Shown: piece after piece, positions 22,111 through 32,560 of the stretch
Position numbering within the stretch: position 1 is the stretch's first letter
Layout of the letters: each line of letters begins with the position of its first letter
Program-made: the position numbers and the translations under genes
The notes under the pieces: model-generated
What the model was told of the DNA's origin: nothing
What the model saw: only the letters and a program-made list of their open reading frames with translations
Database searches by the model: none
From: Adiantum capillus-veneris
Taxonomy: Eukaryota > Streptophyta > Polypodiopsida > Polypodiales > Pteridaceae
Length of the DNA stretch: 64,000 bases
NCBI GenBank assembly: GCA_014529385.2
Contig: CM043969.1
Location: forward strand, 74,816,676-74,880,675
Direction of reading: 5' to 3'

Positions 22111-23437
22111 TTGTGTTATTGCTTGGCCGTGTAATGTGGCCCTATTGTATGCATACTCGGTGAATGCATGGAAAAATTGATGTTGTGCAAGAGAAGGGTA
22201 TAAGCAAGATGCTTATTGGCATTCGCCGTCGAGGTTTCCTATTTTCTTTGCAAGTAAAATCTGTAAATCTACTGCTCTTTGTTTGATTGTCTTTCTTGCA
22301 AAAGTCGCTTGCTTTGCCGCTACTGTTGATATGGCCGTAGTCGTCCCCTTGGACAAAATTTTCGTGGCCGAATTGGCCGTAGACCTTATCTCTATTGCTT
22401 GCCATTTGTAGCTTTGTGTGGCCGGTCTTTGTAGATTTTATTGCTACTTCTGTGGTTGCTATTGTTTTGTTGCTGATGGGCATCCACATAAAGCGGTTCA
22501 TTGGTTTCATATGTAGTTGTCTGCCTTCCAATGTTGCTTGTATTGAAGAGAGTTCCTTTTGCCTCGGTTTCGGTATCCAGATGCAAGTCGTATTCGAGTT
22601 GTTGCTGAGCATTTTCTTTGGGATCCACATTTTTTTTGTTCCCTTGATTTTTGGTTGAATTCTTCCGTTGTATTGTGTTTTGTCTGCCATGTCATTTCTA
22701 TCCTTCCGCACCCATACTTGTTTTTCGTGTGTTGGTAACCTTGATGTTTTCACTTTGGTTGGTGACTTCTTATGCCTGTAGTGAACTTTGTTTCCAGTCC
22801 CCTGTTTGTTATTGAATGGCACCCTTCCTTTTGGCTTTTTATCTAGTGATTGCATTGCTGGCAGCTGAGCTCCTTATTCCGGGGTTGCTGAGCAAAGGCT
22901 ACCACTTGCTGTTCTTATGCGTGCTGAATTTTGACTGCATTCGCATTCCAATCTATCTGCACATTGTACTCTTTTTGCCAGGGTTGTCCCAACAACATGG
23001 GGTGTTGTGTACTTTCATCCTTGACCACATAAAATTTATGTGGGTAAATATATTGATGCACTTATACATGCAATATAGTCCAGCGAATGTGATGTACTAC
23101 TTTCCAGGACTTGTGGAGTAGGATGAAGTTGATCAGTGGCCTTGAGCTGTTTGTATAATCTGTAAGAGATCAAATTTGCTTGAGCTCCCGAATCAAGTAA
23201 TGACGTTGATTCAACTTGATTGCTACCCACTTTGATTGCCATTATTGGCTCCATTGTGTCTTCGTCAAAATCCGTTAGTCGAATGGCATTGATTCGCAAT
23301 GGTGATCCATATTGTTGTTGTTGTCGTAGAAGCCTTCTTTTTGCAATGCGTTCTTTTGCTTCTGCTTGAGCTTCTTCTCGTACCCTCTGTTTCTCCTTCA
23401 TTCGTTTTTTTTCTTGATGGATTTGTTGAAACATATC
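22111..23437 (-). pseudogene. B2 post-integrase ORF with a second retropepsin-like domain
   Basis: Starts immediately after the integrase carboxy terminus. An arginine- and lysine-rich helix comes first (MFQQIHQEKKRMKEKQRVRE and onward). It is followed by IKVGSNQVESTSLLDSGAQA with N-L-I-S next (catalytic D-S-G at about 23186-23194), then, after a frameshift, HPMLLGQPWQKEYNVQIDWN at 22950-23005. Together these are the two halves of a retropepsin: D-S-G-A and (I/L)-L-G-x-P-(W/F). A K/N/T-rich region follows (22142-22855) and a tail with a PSLAQH phrase also found in B1. The element's ordinary protease is separate, at 27321-27960, with its own D-S-G. Protease activity is likely from the motifs but not shown. 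Broken by stops and frameshifts. Confidence 0.72.
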
Positions 23438-24321
23438 CTATGTTAGTGGTAAATGATATTTCTTTAATCGACACCCACTAATCCAATTTGGCATTTCTTC
23501 ACCTACTAATGTAGCAAGCTTGACAGCTCTGCTTTGTGATAGATCACTAATCACAAAGGCTCCCATCCCTCGCTTTTTAAGTTTCTTGGCATGTTGTTTC
23601 AAGGTATAAACAAGTACATAATCCCCAGTTTTGAACTCTTTCGTGCACACATGCTTGTCAAAAAACTCATTTTGTCTTCTTTTTTTAGCATAGATCGAAG
23701 CTACAGCTCTCAAGCGAAGTTCATCTAGCTTTTCAAGATCATCTATTCTTCAAGAGAGCTCATGCCCTGTCCATTCTAAGCGTTTCGCTACTTGTAGAGT
23801 TGGAATTAAAAACTTTATGGGTAATATAGCATTTAGACCAAACACCATGTTGTACGGTGTCATTCCTATCGATGTTTTGTAAGTTATTATGTATGCTCAT
23901 AGTGTTGAGTGTAGCTACTAATCCCAATCTGTTTTTGACTTTGATACAATTTTAGTGAGAACTATGCATAGTGTTTTATTTGTGGCCTCACCTTGTCCAT
24001 TTTCTTGTGGATGATATGGAGCAGATTTTCTATGTATGACCATGAATTCCTCTAGCAGATATTCAATGACTTCATTAAGAAAGTGTGTTTCTCAATCACT
24101 GACAATTTCTATTGGTAACCCGTATCGTACAAAGACATTCTCATACAAAAATTTTACAGTGGTTCGTGCATCTGCTTTTTAGTCTTGGCTTCCGCCCATT
24201 TCGTGAGATAGTCCATAGCCACAATGATATATTGGGTATGGGTGCGATATGCAGGGGGTGAAATAGGTCCCACAAAATCATTTCCCCATTTTGCAAATGC
24301 CCTTGCTCTCATCATTGGCCA
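23438..24321 (-). pseudogene. B2 integrase catalytic core and carboxy terminus
   Basis: The core begins WGNDFVGPISPPAYRT and YIIVAMDYLTKWAEAK (catalytic D) near 24175-24280. YGLPIEIVSD(stop)ETHF, with the second D, follows across a frameshift near 24090, then HPQENGQGEATNKTL with the catalytic E near 24010. The carboxy-terminal domain is open at 23438-23713: FKTGDYVLVYTLKQHAKKLK, GMGAFVISDLSQSRAVKLA and NWISGCRLKKYHLPL. It is the same domain set as B1. Inactive through stops. Confidence 0.88.
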
Positions 24322-25077
24322 TAGTGGCATCTCATCTCTCTTTATCGGCACCTTGGTGCGTTGACAAGCATCACAACACTTTACAAACTCGTCAGCATCC
24401 ATATGCAATATAGGCCACCATATTCTTGCGGTTAAGACAATTTTTACCGTCTTATCACCTGAATAATGGCCTCGAATTATTCCTCCATGTGCGTGTTCTA
24501 GAATCAGTACGTATTCACTTTCACTTGCACAGATTCTAAGTTGATTGTCCTTTCCTCGCTTATAGAGTTGGTTCCCAATTAACTGAAAGTCACGAGCCTC
24601 CAACTCTATAACCCTTTTTCGTGCTTTTGTTATGTTTTCAGGAAACGTCCTTGTGGTTAAGAAATCAATGATATATTGACTCCATGTAGGTGCAATGTTT
24701 ACTTGAAACAATGTCGCGTGATCCACTGGTCGTTTGGCACTACATATAGTACAATTGGTAACATAAGCATGTGTGTCCGCGTACATAGTTGGCCAATAAA
24801 CCCTTAATTGTTTCAGTCTCTGGTGTGTTTTCACTGTTGAACAATGAAATGCACAATCCTGGACATGTGCTTCTTCTAGGTAACACTCGAATTCCTCCGG
24901 ATTTATACATAGTCGTAGAATTTGGTCCGATCCTAGCTGATACAGCCGTCCTGCAATCAACTGGACGTTTTTGGTTTGTCGAATTGTTTGTTGTTTGGAT
25001 CTGTCTTTTGTGTTATCAAACTTGCCTCCAAAGGAAAGAATGCTAACAATTTCCTGAGACCATTTGGGTATCATTTC
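24322..25077 (-). pseudogene. B2 integrase zinc-binding module duplicated, 126-residue period
   Basis: Within one open frame (25215-24154) two homologous modules lie in tandem. Module 1: IPKWSQEIVSIL, QLIAGRLYQLGSDQILRLC, H117-x6-H124-x30-C155-x2-C158, with YWPTMYADTHAYVTNCTIC. Module 2: IAPTWSQYIIDFL, QLIGNQLYKRGKDNQLRIC, H243-x6-H250-x30-C281-x2-C284, with WWPILHMDADEFVKCCDAC. All four ligands are offset by exactly 126 residues. Both HHCC sets are complete here, so both could bind zinc. In known integrases this module aids multimerisation; a doubled one is unusual. Confidence 0.85.
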
Positions 25078-25861
25078 AATATTGAAAAGATAAGCATCTG
25101 GTATGTCATCATCTACTCCTTCAAGAGCTTCCCCATTGTGTATCCTTGAAAGATGATCAGCCCGTAGATGAGTTTTACCCTTTTTGACTACCATTGTGAA
25201 ATCAAACTCTAGCAATATAATAAACCATCGTATAATTCTCCCGGTATTGCATGGTATTCACCAGATACAAAAGAGCTTGATGATCTGTAAAGAACACAAA
25301 TTTATTTGCGAGAAAATAATACCAAAATTTCTTTACAACATAAATCATTCCTAACCCCTCTCTTTCAGTGGTTGTGTAGTTCTTTTCCGCACTATTTAAA
25401 TGTCGGCTTGCATAACAAACTGGAAAATCCATTGTTTCGTCTCCAAGTTGAGCCAGAATACTCCCAATTGCATATACAGATGCATCAATGTGAACATGGA
25501 ATATCTTTTCCCAATCCGGTGCTTTAAGTACAGGTGCTGATACAAGGTTTTCCTTTAGCTTTTGGAATGAAGTTTCACACTCCTCAGTCCAGTCGAAATG
25601 GACTAACAAACGATACAGAGGTTGTGCGATGACTGCATACATATATATGAATCTTCGATAATATCCACAGTGTCCCATGAAGGATTGCATTTGTTTCGCA
25701 TTAGTAGTCCTGGGCAGGTCTACTATGACCTTGATTTTGTTTAGGTCTGTGGTTATGCCATTTCTTGAGACAATGTGTCCTAGGATGTGGCCTTGCCTAA
25801 CCATAAAAATGCACTTTTCCATGTTAAGACAGATTCGATATGTTTTGCATTTTTCAAACAC
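25078..25861 (-). pseudogene. B2 RNase H and RT connection
   Basis: 25861-25202 is one open frame: RICLNMEKCIFMVRQGHILG, GHCGYYRRFIYMYAVIAQPL, FHVHIDASVYAIGSILAQLG (acidic D), RHLNSAEKNYTTTEREGLGM (catalytic E) and FVFFTDHQALLYLVN (D). It passes by a frameshift into MLEFDFTMVVKKGKTHLRAD and HLSRI. Three catalytic acids appear present, but the polyprotein is broken on both sides. Confidence 0.85.
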
Positions 25862-27159
25862 CTTTTACAAATGGTCAATATGTTTCTCTTGTAGAAGAGA
25901 GTGTACACAAAGATCATCCATATATATTTCTAAAAATATTCTTAGGTATTCTTTGAACGCGTGCGTCATTAACCTTTGAAAGGTAACTGGGGAATTAGTT
26001 AGGCCAAAAGACATACCTCGATACGCATATATTTTCCATTCTGTGGCAAATGCTATTTTGTGTTGATCCTCTATTGCAATTGTCAGTTGGTTATATCCTA
26101 AAAACCCATCTAGAAAAGAATAAGTCCGTTTCTCGGCCACTCTCTCAAGTATTGTTCTGTGATCGGCAAGGGATAATTGTCCCTTATGGTGGCTGCATTT
26201 ATCTTTTTGAGGTTTACACATACTCGCAGTTTTCTGTTCTTTTTGGGGACAACCACAATGGGTGACACCCAATTTATGCTCTATTTCATAGATGAATTCG
26301 GCATCCATCAGCTTGTCAATATCCTCTTTTATTCGTTTAGCAAATGTGTCATTATATGTATAAGGACGCTGTTTGCTAGGTTTTGCATCTGATTTCAAAG
26401 GAATTGTATGTTGACATATCAATGGATCAACTCCTTTGAGGTCTTTGTAGGACCATGCAAACACATCTTTATACTTCTTGAGAAGTTGTGTTAACCGTTC
26501 TTCTTCTTCAGGCTCTAAATTGGTTGCTATATAGACTGGCTGAGGCTTTTCACCTGGTTCAGCGAGGTCTATCCGTTTAGCATTTTCCGGCCCATCGTAA
26601 GATTCCCTTACTGGTGGTGTCATTATGATTTTTTATCCTGGATGATGAATTTTCGATAGTGTGATGATACATTCATGTTTCCTTTTTCTGACTCCCCTTT
26701 TCCATCACTATCTCCCTCAGTAGTCCATTCCTCTCGTAAAGAACATTTCAGATCTTGGTATTTCTGTTTACGCTCCAGTTTGGTCCACTCTGGGTCTTTT
26801 GTTTTTTTTTTTTTTTAATTTTGTTTTCGTTTTAGCTTTCCGTACTTGTCTTATTTCCTCTCGCGTTCTTTCCCTTCGAACTTTTGAAAATCTTTCGGAT
26901 ATTTGATCTTTTACACAATCCCCTGCTTTTACAAGCATCAGATACTGAGTTTTACCTTTTATCCTGGGCATCAGGTTCTCTCTCGCTTTGTTTCTGCTCG
27001 TTTTCTCCTATAGCGTTCCTGGCGTCTAGGGTGCTGATTAGCAAAATCATAAAACTTGATATTCTCTATTTTTGCCCCACGCTCACTTGAGTTATCTGAA
27101 CACTCATTATCTGCATCGTTATTTACCTCCAGATGTTTAGAGGAGTTATAAAACTCTTC
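25862..27159 (-). pseudogene. B2 reverse transcriptase and upstream linker
   Basis: 26623-25865 holds the RT: LLKKYKDVFAWSYKDLKGVD, CQHTIPLKSDAKPSKQRPYT, RTYSFLDGFLGYNQLTIAIE (the F-L-D-G-x-x-G-Y-N-Q motif of the Athila/Tat clade), MSFGLTNSPVTFQRLMTHAF and IYMDDLCVHS with an intact YMDD. One block around THCGCPQKEQKTASMCKPQK is out of frame (equivalent to VVPKKNETLRVCVNLKK in B1), so a pair of indels has occurred. 26624-27159 is a basic linker with ERTREEIRQVRKAKTKTKLK, of unknown role. Confidence 0.88.
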
Positions 27160-27960
27160 TTATTCTGGTGGTTCTACCATCTCATCTCCTCTTGGTATAA
27201 GGCTTACCATGTAATAGGGTAGCACATCATAGCCATCCTTATCGTAAAATTTTGTTATTGGACTATCTGTAATGGTACAGACATCCAATGTTGTTAGTAT
27301 GTGTTCCCATTCCAGAGGTTCTAATGCATCTTCAGGAAAAGGTTTTGGAATATAATCCTTGTCCTCAATAGCTCTTTCGAAGACACATTCCCCTCTTTTA
27401 AGCTCCCAAAATGTGAAGCTCCGCACATCCATAGCTCTTTTTGTTGCCGTAACCATGTTGGGAATTCCGACCCTGCTAATGTAACTGAATCAAACTCTTC
27501 CACTGGTGTTTGGTTCACATCCTTGTAACTATGGTCTTTCAGGTGTATTTTGGTTGTTGTCTCGCCATGTCTAAGGTATATGTGGTCGTAACCCCAATCT
27601 TGGACTATCTTTAATTGTCTCATGAATGGTCTTCCTAAGATAATCTCATAATTGTTTTTTTTATCGAAATCGACTATTGCAAATGTATGCTCATACTCGA
27701 TTCCACATGAAGTGACAATCACTTTTTATAAGAGTCCTAGAGGCTTTTTCATGAATCCATTTGCCAATTGCAATTTCATTCTGGTAGCTCTCAAAGCTGG
27801 TTTTCTCCATTTTTTTCAGATTTTCTTGGTGGCAATAGCAACTCATGCTCCACTATCAAGAATAGCCTTGGAAACTACTCCTTGGAATTTTACTGGTAGC
27901 GTGGTGTTCCCATCTTCTCCCTCGCAATACACTCCAACCTTGTTTAAATGTACTATAGCC
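27160..27960 (-). pseudogene. B2 protease
   Basis: Retropepsin: FQGVVSKAILDSGA followed by a stop, then VAIATKKIWKKW near 27810-27880; ALRATRMKLQLANGF; FDKKNNYEIILGRPFMRQLK at 27321-27722, with the I-L-G-R-P-F closing motif. A linker then runs to 27160. It is the ordinary Ty3 protease position between gag and RT. A stop directly after the catalytic triad makes this copy dead. B4 (58990-60190) is a copy of this part. Confidence 0.85.
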
Positions 27961-30460
27961 TAGTGTTTAGTTGAGGCATGTCCAATGCTCTGATCCCTTC
28001 ATGAAGCTTCGAGGTGGGGTCTTTCACTCCAAATTTTTCTAGGCATTCTCCAAATTTTTCCTACTGTGGTCCACATGTTTGGTCGTAACCTCAGGAGTTC
28101 GGCTAATGGGATTGTGCATGCTGTAGGAGTGGACAATAACTCAATCAACCCTTGTGAATCCATCACTTTGTTAGAAGAAAGTCTTTGAGATGGGATTTCT
28201 CTCACCTCAGACTTGGCTTCATACTCTCCTAAGTAAGAGGGTAGAGTTTTTAGCGAGTCTAGTTGGTTGTGCCCTGAACTAATTGACCCCTGGTCTCCCC
28301 CTTGTGAATGTATATCAAAGTTCATCTGTGATCTTGCCTCAAAATTCTTCAATAGGAGGTAAGATCTCATTTTTCTCTTTTCTCGTGTTGTTCATGAATC
28401 ACCCTGTTAGCTTCGTTGGCCTCATGGATTTGCTTCCACAGATCATCTAGACCATTACAATCCTTACCCATTTCTGCCAATGTTTTAGGTTGGAACCCGT
28501 CACTTGCCTCATTTGTTGTATTTGGCACTATGATAGGCTCTCCCCTATACTCAGAAGCATTCGTGAGTCTTTTCTTCGTTTCTACTTGTTCCTCTAAAGT
28601 TGGTTTGATAGGGGTTGTAGCTGGTACTTCATGCCCATTTGCAGGTTTATCGAGCGGGTTTTCTATCAAAGATTGAGCTGTTTCAATCATCTTTCTACAC
28701 ATTTCTAACCTCTGTTTTTCTTATTCAGCATATGGATAAGTCATCCATCTTTGCTCTTGGGTTTGGTTCTTTTTGAGTCTCGCTTCATAAGCTTTTAGAA
28801 GTGCATCTAACTGCTCATTTACCTTGTCCGTCAGTACTGATTCTCCTGATCTTGCATTTATGGGTTCTGCTATTTCCTTGGGTGCTATGGTTACTGCAGT
28901 GTGTGAGCTTAGGCTAGCTAGATCCTCTAACCGTTCTAATCTATACTTTGTGTGTTTTAACTCCTCGGATAGAGCAGTTTGCTCTCGTTCTTTCCTAGCT
29001 TTCATACGTGCCTTTCTAGCCTTCCAAGTGCTTCTCTGATTTTTCGTTTCTAAGCTTGGGACATCGGTTTTTGGCTCTTCAATTATGGGTTCGTTCGTCA
29101 TTCTTTGAGCTTGGACTCGTATCATCAACACTGCAAATTGGGTAGGGAAGTTTAACACCTCTTCCGCTCTAATTACACGCACAAAGGCTACTACATAATC
29201 TCTAGGATCCCTGTTTCCCGTGTATTTCTTGTTTACCCATTTTTGCAGTTGAGAAGGTCTAATTCTACGATGGTCTACAAATCTCATCATTGGATCTCCT
29301 CGTCCCAATCTATATACCTCCTCTGGTCTTCTGTAGTAGGCTAGTTCCTCTCCCAGTGGTGTTCTTAAGCCATAATTTCTAATAGTTCTTGCAAGAGATG
29401 GTTCATCTCTTTGAATTCGTTCTATGGGTGGTCTTCCAGGCTCTGTTGACCCTTGAGTTTTTGGCTTACTCTCTGTTTGATACTATGAATAGAGTGGTGG
29501 TTCTTGTAAATCCCTTAACCCTCGTGCGGCTTGATAACCATCTTGATTTTGGTCTTGCTCTAATGTTGCAGTTTGTCGAAGCCATGCCTGCAATGATGGC
29601 TAAGTTGTTGGTTGGTTTTGGTTGTTGAATGTCTGCGGTCGGGTGGAATGTGAGGTCGCGTCATACTCCTCTGAAAAGGGATTTGTCGACTTGCTAGGGG
29701 TGTAGGTGGCTCTTGGCACTTCATGGGGGGCATATGTTGATGCTCCTAGAACTGTTGCCTTTTCTACCTCCTTTGGGAGAATACGTTGGTATTCTCGCCC
29801 GTACGTATCAACAAAAATAATATCCTTCCCCATAGCAATTTCATAAGAGAATAAGTAAAGAACCTTGTCTTTGCTTAACTCGTTTGGGTATGGTTCTTTG
29901 CAGCGAAAGTAGGAGACTATTCCCTCGCTCACATGCTTGTAAATTCCCACATTCTCATTATAAGTTGAAACCCTGGTTGTTTTCTTATCATACATAAAAA
30001 TTGCTCCAGGTTTATCAATGTTTGGTGGTGGTTCTTGAGTTTCTGAAACCATTTTCCCCTTCGCCACGTTATCTCCATATCTGTTGTAATCTTCAGGGTT
30101 ACTAACTATCAGATAGTGATTCCCCTTTTCGTCTTGAAATATATCTCCATCATCATAAACTCGAATTATCTCCGGTCTCTGAGCCGGTCTTTCTTCAATA
30201 CAAATACACTTACATCCTCGATAGTCAGAATAAACTAAGGCTCCCCTTTAGTTTGTTCCTTCTAAGAAGATCAAAGTGAACTTGGAATCATTCAAAGGAT
30301 TAAGGGAGGTGCTTCCTCCTGGCATTTGTCTATCATAGGTGAAACGTCCTGGCTGTTCACTACCCATCATGAAGAAGGATTTGTCTGATGAAGTGTCAGT
30401 ATCACTACTCTCCTCAATAATTGGTGCAAGTGGATCTAGCCTTGCCTAAGTTACACTCTC
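27961..30460 (-). pseudogene. B2 gag, with most of the capsid and the zinc knuckle deleted
   Basis: Structural protein of the virus-like particle. The upstream part has FFMMGSEQPGRFTYDRQMPG (about 30350-30400), IIRVYDDGDIFQDEKGNHYL, IVSYFRCKEPYPNELSKDKV and GREYQRILP (30067-29600). The capsid start follows as RPSQLQKWVNKKYTGNRDPR and VIRAEEVLNFPTQF (29308-29130). Where B1 continues into KGFEMTLKGKALT, a long helical region and a zinc knuckle, B2 jumps to RVQAQRMTNEP, equivalent to VITRAQAKKKK of B1 near 32480. About 1.3 kb of gag is thus missing. A charged tail runs to about 28000, with LAELLRLRPNMWTTVGKIW. No CCHC motif was found. Confidence 0.78.
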
Positions 30461-30840
30461 CTCGGTGGACACTAAGCTACATTGGTCACCTGCCACCTTT
30501 TGGTCTCTAAAAATATATCTTCCTGATGTTAAATTCATCAAAATTATCAATGCAATTTATCACAAATCCAATCACTCACCTGACAAAAGATCAGTCTCCG
30601 CACAACTTCTTGCTTCTACCACTCCAACTCCTACTCTTCTAATATCTAAAACTATCTCAGTCTACCTAAATCTACCTAAGTGGAAGGATCTAGGCCAGAC
30701 AAACGCTCCCTAGACTCCCTCTAAGACCTAGAGAGTCCTCCACCCTCTGATCCTATCTAAATGTAAAACGAGACTCTTGGCAAGCCAAAGAATCCCTATC
30801 CTCAAGGACTAGTCTCGGTCACCTACCTAAGGTTTTCGTT
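30461..30840 (-). other. B2 leader
   Basis: Non-coding stretch of about 380 bp between the primer site and gag. Unlike the B0/B1 leader it is short and holds no palindromic iterons. Confidence 0.6.
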
Positions 30841-30856
30841 CCCGGCAACGGCGCCA
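30841..30856 (-). promoter_or_regulatory. B2 primer-binding site, tRNA-Asp
   Basis: The plus strand reads cccggcaacggcgcca, equal to the last bases of plant cytosolic tRNA-Asp including CCA. The minus strand therefore carries the complementary primer site TGGCGCCGTTGCCGGG. It is one base from the LTR at 30858. The same primer is used by Athila-type elements. Confidence 0.93.
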
Positions 30857-30857
30857 A

Positions 30858-31788
30858 TGTTGGATGGATACGCCGTGATGGACGTCAGCACAAGGAGAAC
30901 TCACCTAACAAGATTTGTCAGCTAAGGACGAAGCTGGACCCGAAGGCGCGTGGAAGCAAGCATAGGGTATCAACCTAATATACTCGACCGACTCCTAACT
31001 AATTTCTACAGAGGTCTCTACCCAATGTCTAAGTCACAGCCTTCAAGAGTGCATAAGAGGAAACTTCTTACAACGCTTTCTAGAGCCGAACACCCATCAA
31101 ACAATCTCAAAACACCACATAACTTAAAGGAGACCCTACTAACACCAATAAGTCGCTCTTCCTAAGGTCTATGAACCAAAACCCCAACCCAAAACACCTG
31201 GTGCAGAATCACGTAGGATGTCTGGCCGAAATTTGCAGGTCATCGTTTTCGAAATCTAAAGAGCGTAATGTGTAGCTCTATTCAATGCGAACGCGTGGAT
31301 ATGCTGCAATGCAAAATCGGACAACGTATGCTCACCGAATCACCAAATGAAGCTCGTAGATGGAGCTCACAAAACCGGATCGTACGTGCTCAATGTAGGT
31401 ATTGACGCGTAGCTCTCGTCGGGGGCAATACGCTGCACTTCTCCGCACTCAATTCCGATCATCGGTGTGCACATTGCGTCAAGATGAAGCTCTCACTCTC
31501 TCTTGTATACAACACGCTCACTCACAGACTTCAAAACTCTTTTTTTTTAAATGACAAAAGGTGCTTTATTAAGGTCAAAAAGTGGTATAAATAATTCTCA
31601 AACCCTAATGTTCCAATTTAACCATCTACTTAATCTAAATGTCAAAACTGGGATACAATCTAGAAACTTCTGTAAGCCCCAATATTTATAAGATAAAATG
31701 TCTGGTTTCCTCAATAAATAAATAATTACAAAAAATAATAATCTATCGCGAGTAGTCAATTTCCATAGGGTGTGTCCAGCTTCTAACA
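30858..31788 (-). repeat. B2 5' LTR, 931 bp
   Basis: Pair of 15018-15948. It starts TGTTGGATGG and ends CTTCTAACA on the plus strand. Because the element is on the minus strand, transcription would start inside this LTR and run to the left. No promoter element is claimed. Confidence 0.93.
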
Positions 31789-31793
31789 ATGGT
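31789..31793. repeat. B2 target-site duplication, right copy (ATGGT)
   Basis: Follows the 5' LTR directly. It matches atgat at 15013-15017 in four of five bases. B1 coding sequence resumes here. Confidence 0.75.
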
Positions 31794-32560
31794 TTAGACA
31801 TTCCTAAAGCTTCAGAACCGCAATCCCCATACGAGGATTGTACATCCATGTCCATATCAAGAGGTAAATTGTCTAACCAAACTTCCTCTATAGGAACTGA
31901 CTTCAGAGTTAGGTCCCCATCATTAATCTCTATAACTTTTTTTCATAAGTGTCCTGACCAATCTTCTTCTACGAATGGAATTTTGTCTAAGGTATCTTCA
32001 TTGTCCGGCACTATAAGTTTTGGTTCTTTTGTTTCAAGGTGGGGTTTTACCACCACTTTGGTATACTTTTGTTATACTTTTGTGCTTGGGTTTTTGTTTT
32101 TCCAGTATCTCTTGAGTAATTCTTACCAAATTTTGATCACCTTTAAGCTTAGTTGATTCCATATGAAGGATAGTTTTTTCATTTATTTTCCATGTTGTGG
32201 CATGTTTTAAGTCCCGCTTGGTAAGCTTCCAAAGCTGCATTAATTGGCTCAAAAATTTTGTCTACCAACATTGATCCTCCAAATTTCACGGTGGTTTTCT
32301 TCATTTTGCTTCCAATTTCCTTCACTTTTTCTTGGAATAGTTTTTTGGCTTTCTCCTCGATTTGAGTCCTTTGTTTTTGTTCTCATTTCATACCTTTTGC
32401 TTCTGCTTCTCTTGGTCTTTTGAGAGGAAATTTTAGTATTCTCTGAATCATGAGAGGAGTTATGTTTCTTTTTCTTAGCCTGGGCTCTGGTAATTACCTT
32501 GATTGGAACAATCGATTCACTCTCAGATGAGCTATTAGGTATCACTTGGACTACGTTCAC
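31794..32560 (-). pseudogene. B1 gag-to-protease linker
   Basis: Continuation of B1 to the right of B2. Visible pieces are MDMDVQSSYGDCGSEALGMS (31855 down), a lysine-rich stretch, and VVQVIPNSSSESESIVPIKV with ITRAQAKKKKHNSSHD (32560-32249). The same linker occurs in B2 (KARKARMKARKEREQ). It is basic and disordered with many stops; probably nucleic-acid binding, by composition only. Confidence 0.7.

Larger units (their letters stand above)
15018..31788 (-). mobile_element. Element B2: 16.8-kb LTR retrotransposon nested in B1
   Basis: Complete structure: two 931-bp LTRs, tRNA-Asp primer site at 30841-30856, polypurine tract at 15949, and a 5-bp near-perfect target duplication. Order along the element: leader, gag (lacking most capsid and the zinc knuckle), protease, RT, RNase H, duplicated zinc module, integrase, post-integrase protease-like ORF, spacer, palindromic iterons, aORF, hairpin, polypurine tract. 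It belongs to the same family as B1 but has its own LTR and palindrome sequences. All coding regions carry stops, so it is dead now. Confidence 0.93.
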
